Shown here: piece after piece, positions 4,601-5,328 of the stretch | Numbering within the stretch: the stretch's first letter is position 1 | How the letters are laid out: every line of letters begins with the position of its first letter | From: Planctomycetota bacterium | Lineage (GTDB): Bacteria > Planctomycetota > Planctomycetia > Isosphaerales > Isosphaeraceae | Direction: 5' to 3' | NCBI GenBank assembly: GCA_021807585.1 | Contig: JAKBCQ010000261.1 | Span: 1-5,328 of the forward strand | Length of the DNA stretch: 5,328 nucleotides | Program-made: the position numbers and the translations under genes | The notes under the pieces: model-generated | Database searches by the model: none | What the model was told of the DNA's origin: nothing | The model's input: only the letters and a program-made list of their open reading frames with translations

Positions 4601-5328
4601 ATGTTTTTATCCGACCGGAAGCGCGGCGATTGGGACGAGCGATTTCGCCGGGTCGCGATTCGGCGGGTAAGGAAGGCTGCGCGGAGGTTGATCGAGGCGT
4701 CCGAGTCGCAACTCGACGAGATCGTTCACGAGACGCGGAAGACGATCAAGCGCGCTCGTTCGGTTGCGCGGTTATCGCAATATGCGTTGGGGAACAAGCG
4801 GTTTCGCCGTGTCGACGCGCGGTTTCAAGCAGCGGGTCGGCGAATCTCTCCGCTTCGCGACGCGACGATTCTGATCGAAACGCTTGATCGCTTAATCAAA
4901 ACATATGGGCCGGCGCGCGGCGATGAATCGATCGAGGCGTTGCGAAGGTTTTTGGTTGCGGAGAAAGCCGCGGCGACGACGTCGAGCGCAAGCGACGGAA
5001 CGTTCGACGAGGTCGAATCGATTCTTGAAAAGGCGAGTCGATCTCTCAATCGAGTTCGTCCGCGATTGGATCGCGAATCGATCGCGAGGGGATTGCGAAC
5101 AATTGAGCGTCGGAGTCGGCGGGCTTTTCGGGACGCGGTCGATTCGACGAGCGACGAACGGCTGCATACATGGCGTAAACGGATGAAAGATTTGCGGAAC
5201 GCGCTCGAGTTTTTGGCGGGGGATGAAGCGGGATCGGGTTTGGAATCGGAGCGGTTGAAAGAGGTTCAAGAATCGGCCGAGTCGCTCGGCGAGGATCACG
5301 ATCTGGCGCTTTTGCGGATCGCGGCGGT
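4601..5328 (+). CDS. CHAD-domain protein, 3' end beyond window
   Basis: An open frame of 242 codons that runs off the window without a stop. It is a CHAD (conserved histidine alpha-helical domain) protein: an all-helical, very basic fold made of two repeats. The pattern HxxRKxxKxxR appears at H43-R46-K47-K50-R53 and again at H189-R192-K193-K196-R199, 146 residues apart. A matching acidic helix follows each: LRDATILIETLDRL (85-98) and LGEDHDLALL (229-238). CHAD proteins are known to bind polyphosphate and associate with polyphosphate granules; the conserved basic faces fit that role. CHAD domains are often fused to or encoded near CYTH triphosphatases; no CYTH domain precedes the CHAD region here, and the unseen C-terminus could still hold one. 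Both repeats are largely inside the window, so the missing part is probably the last helices. Soluble, no signal peptide. Confidence 0.9.
   Translation, partial: MFLSDRKRGDWDERFRRVAIRRVRKAARRLIEASESQLDEIVHETRKTIKRARSVARLSQYALGNKRFRRVDARFQAAGRRISPLRDATILIETLDRLIKTYGPARGDESIEALRRFLVAEKAAATTSSASDGTFDEVESILEKASRSLNRVRPRLDRESIARGLRTIERRSRRAFRDAVDSTSDERLHTWRKRMKDLRNALEFLAGDEAGSGLESERLKEVQESAESLGEDHDLALLRIAA

Overview
The window looks like a piece of a moderately GC-rich chromosome from a planctomycete-like bacterium. I infer this from three things: a twin-arginine sugar phosphate isomerase/epimerase-like protein of a type common in that phylum, GC-rich palindromic intergenic repeats built on CCCTCCCCGC cores, and a very high frequency of CGATCG. 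The phylum assignment is an inference, not a proof. No phage, transposase, CRISPR, tRNA or rRNA signature is visible.

Layout: 1-250 is non-coding and carries a composite GC-rich repeat region (a 55-base direct repeat about 137 bp apart, plus hairpins). Positions 251-2392 hold two minus-strand genes that read like one transcription unit. The upstream one (2392 to 1406) encodes a membrane protein of unknown function with an N-terminal zinc ribbon. The downstream one (1327 to 251) encodes a PilT/PilU-type hexameric retraction ATPase. Positions 2393-2724 form a divergent intergenic region with two inverted repeats that could be operators.

Three plus-strand genes follow. The first is a small four-helix membrane protein with a proline-rich tail (2725-3219). 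The second is a Tat-signal TIM-barrel protein of the sugar phosphate isomerase/epimerase type (3504-4484), preceded by an AT-rich patch with a perfect TATAAT. The third is a CHAD-domain protein (4601 to beyond the window end), with a good promoter-like pair overlapping the stop codon of the preceding gene and a stem-loop in its leader.

The genes do not form one obvious pathway. The most suggestive association is the zinc-ribbon membrane protein next to the PilT-like ATPase, without any other pilus gene in view. The CHAD protein points to polyphosphate binding and the Tat protein to periplasmic sugar metabolism. I see no convincing new defence or mobile system. The best leads are the zinc-ribbon/PilT pair, a Gln in place of the usual metal-binding His in the epimerase-like protein, the CGATCG over-representation and the regulatory-looking palindromes.
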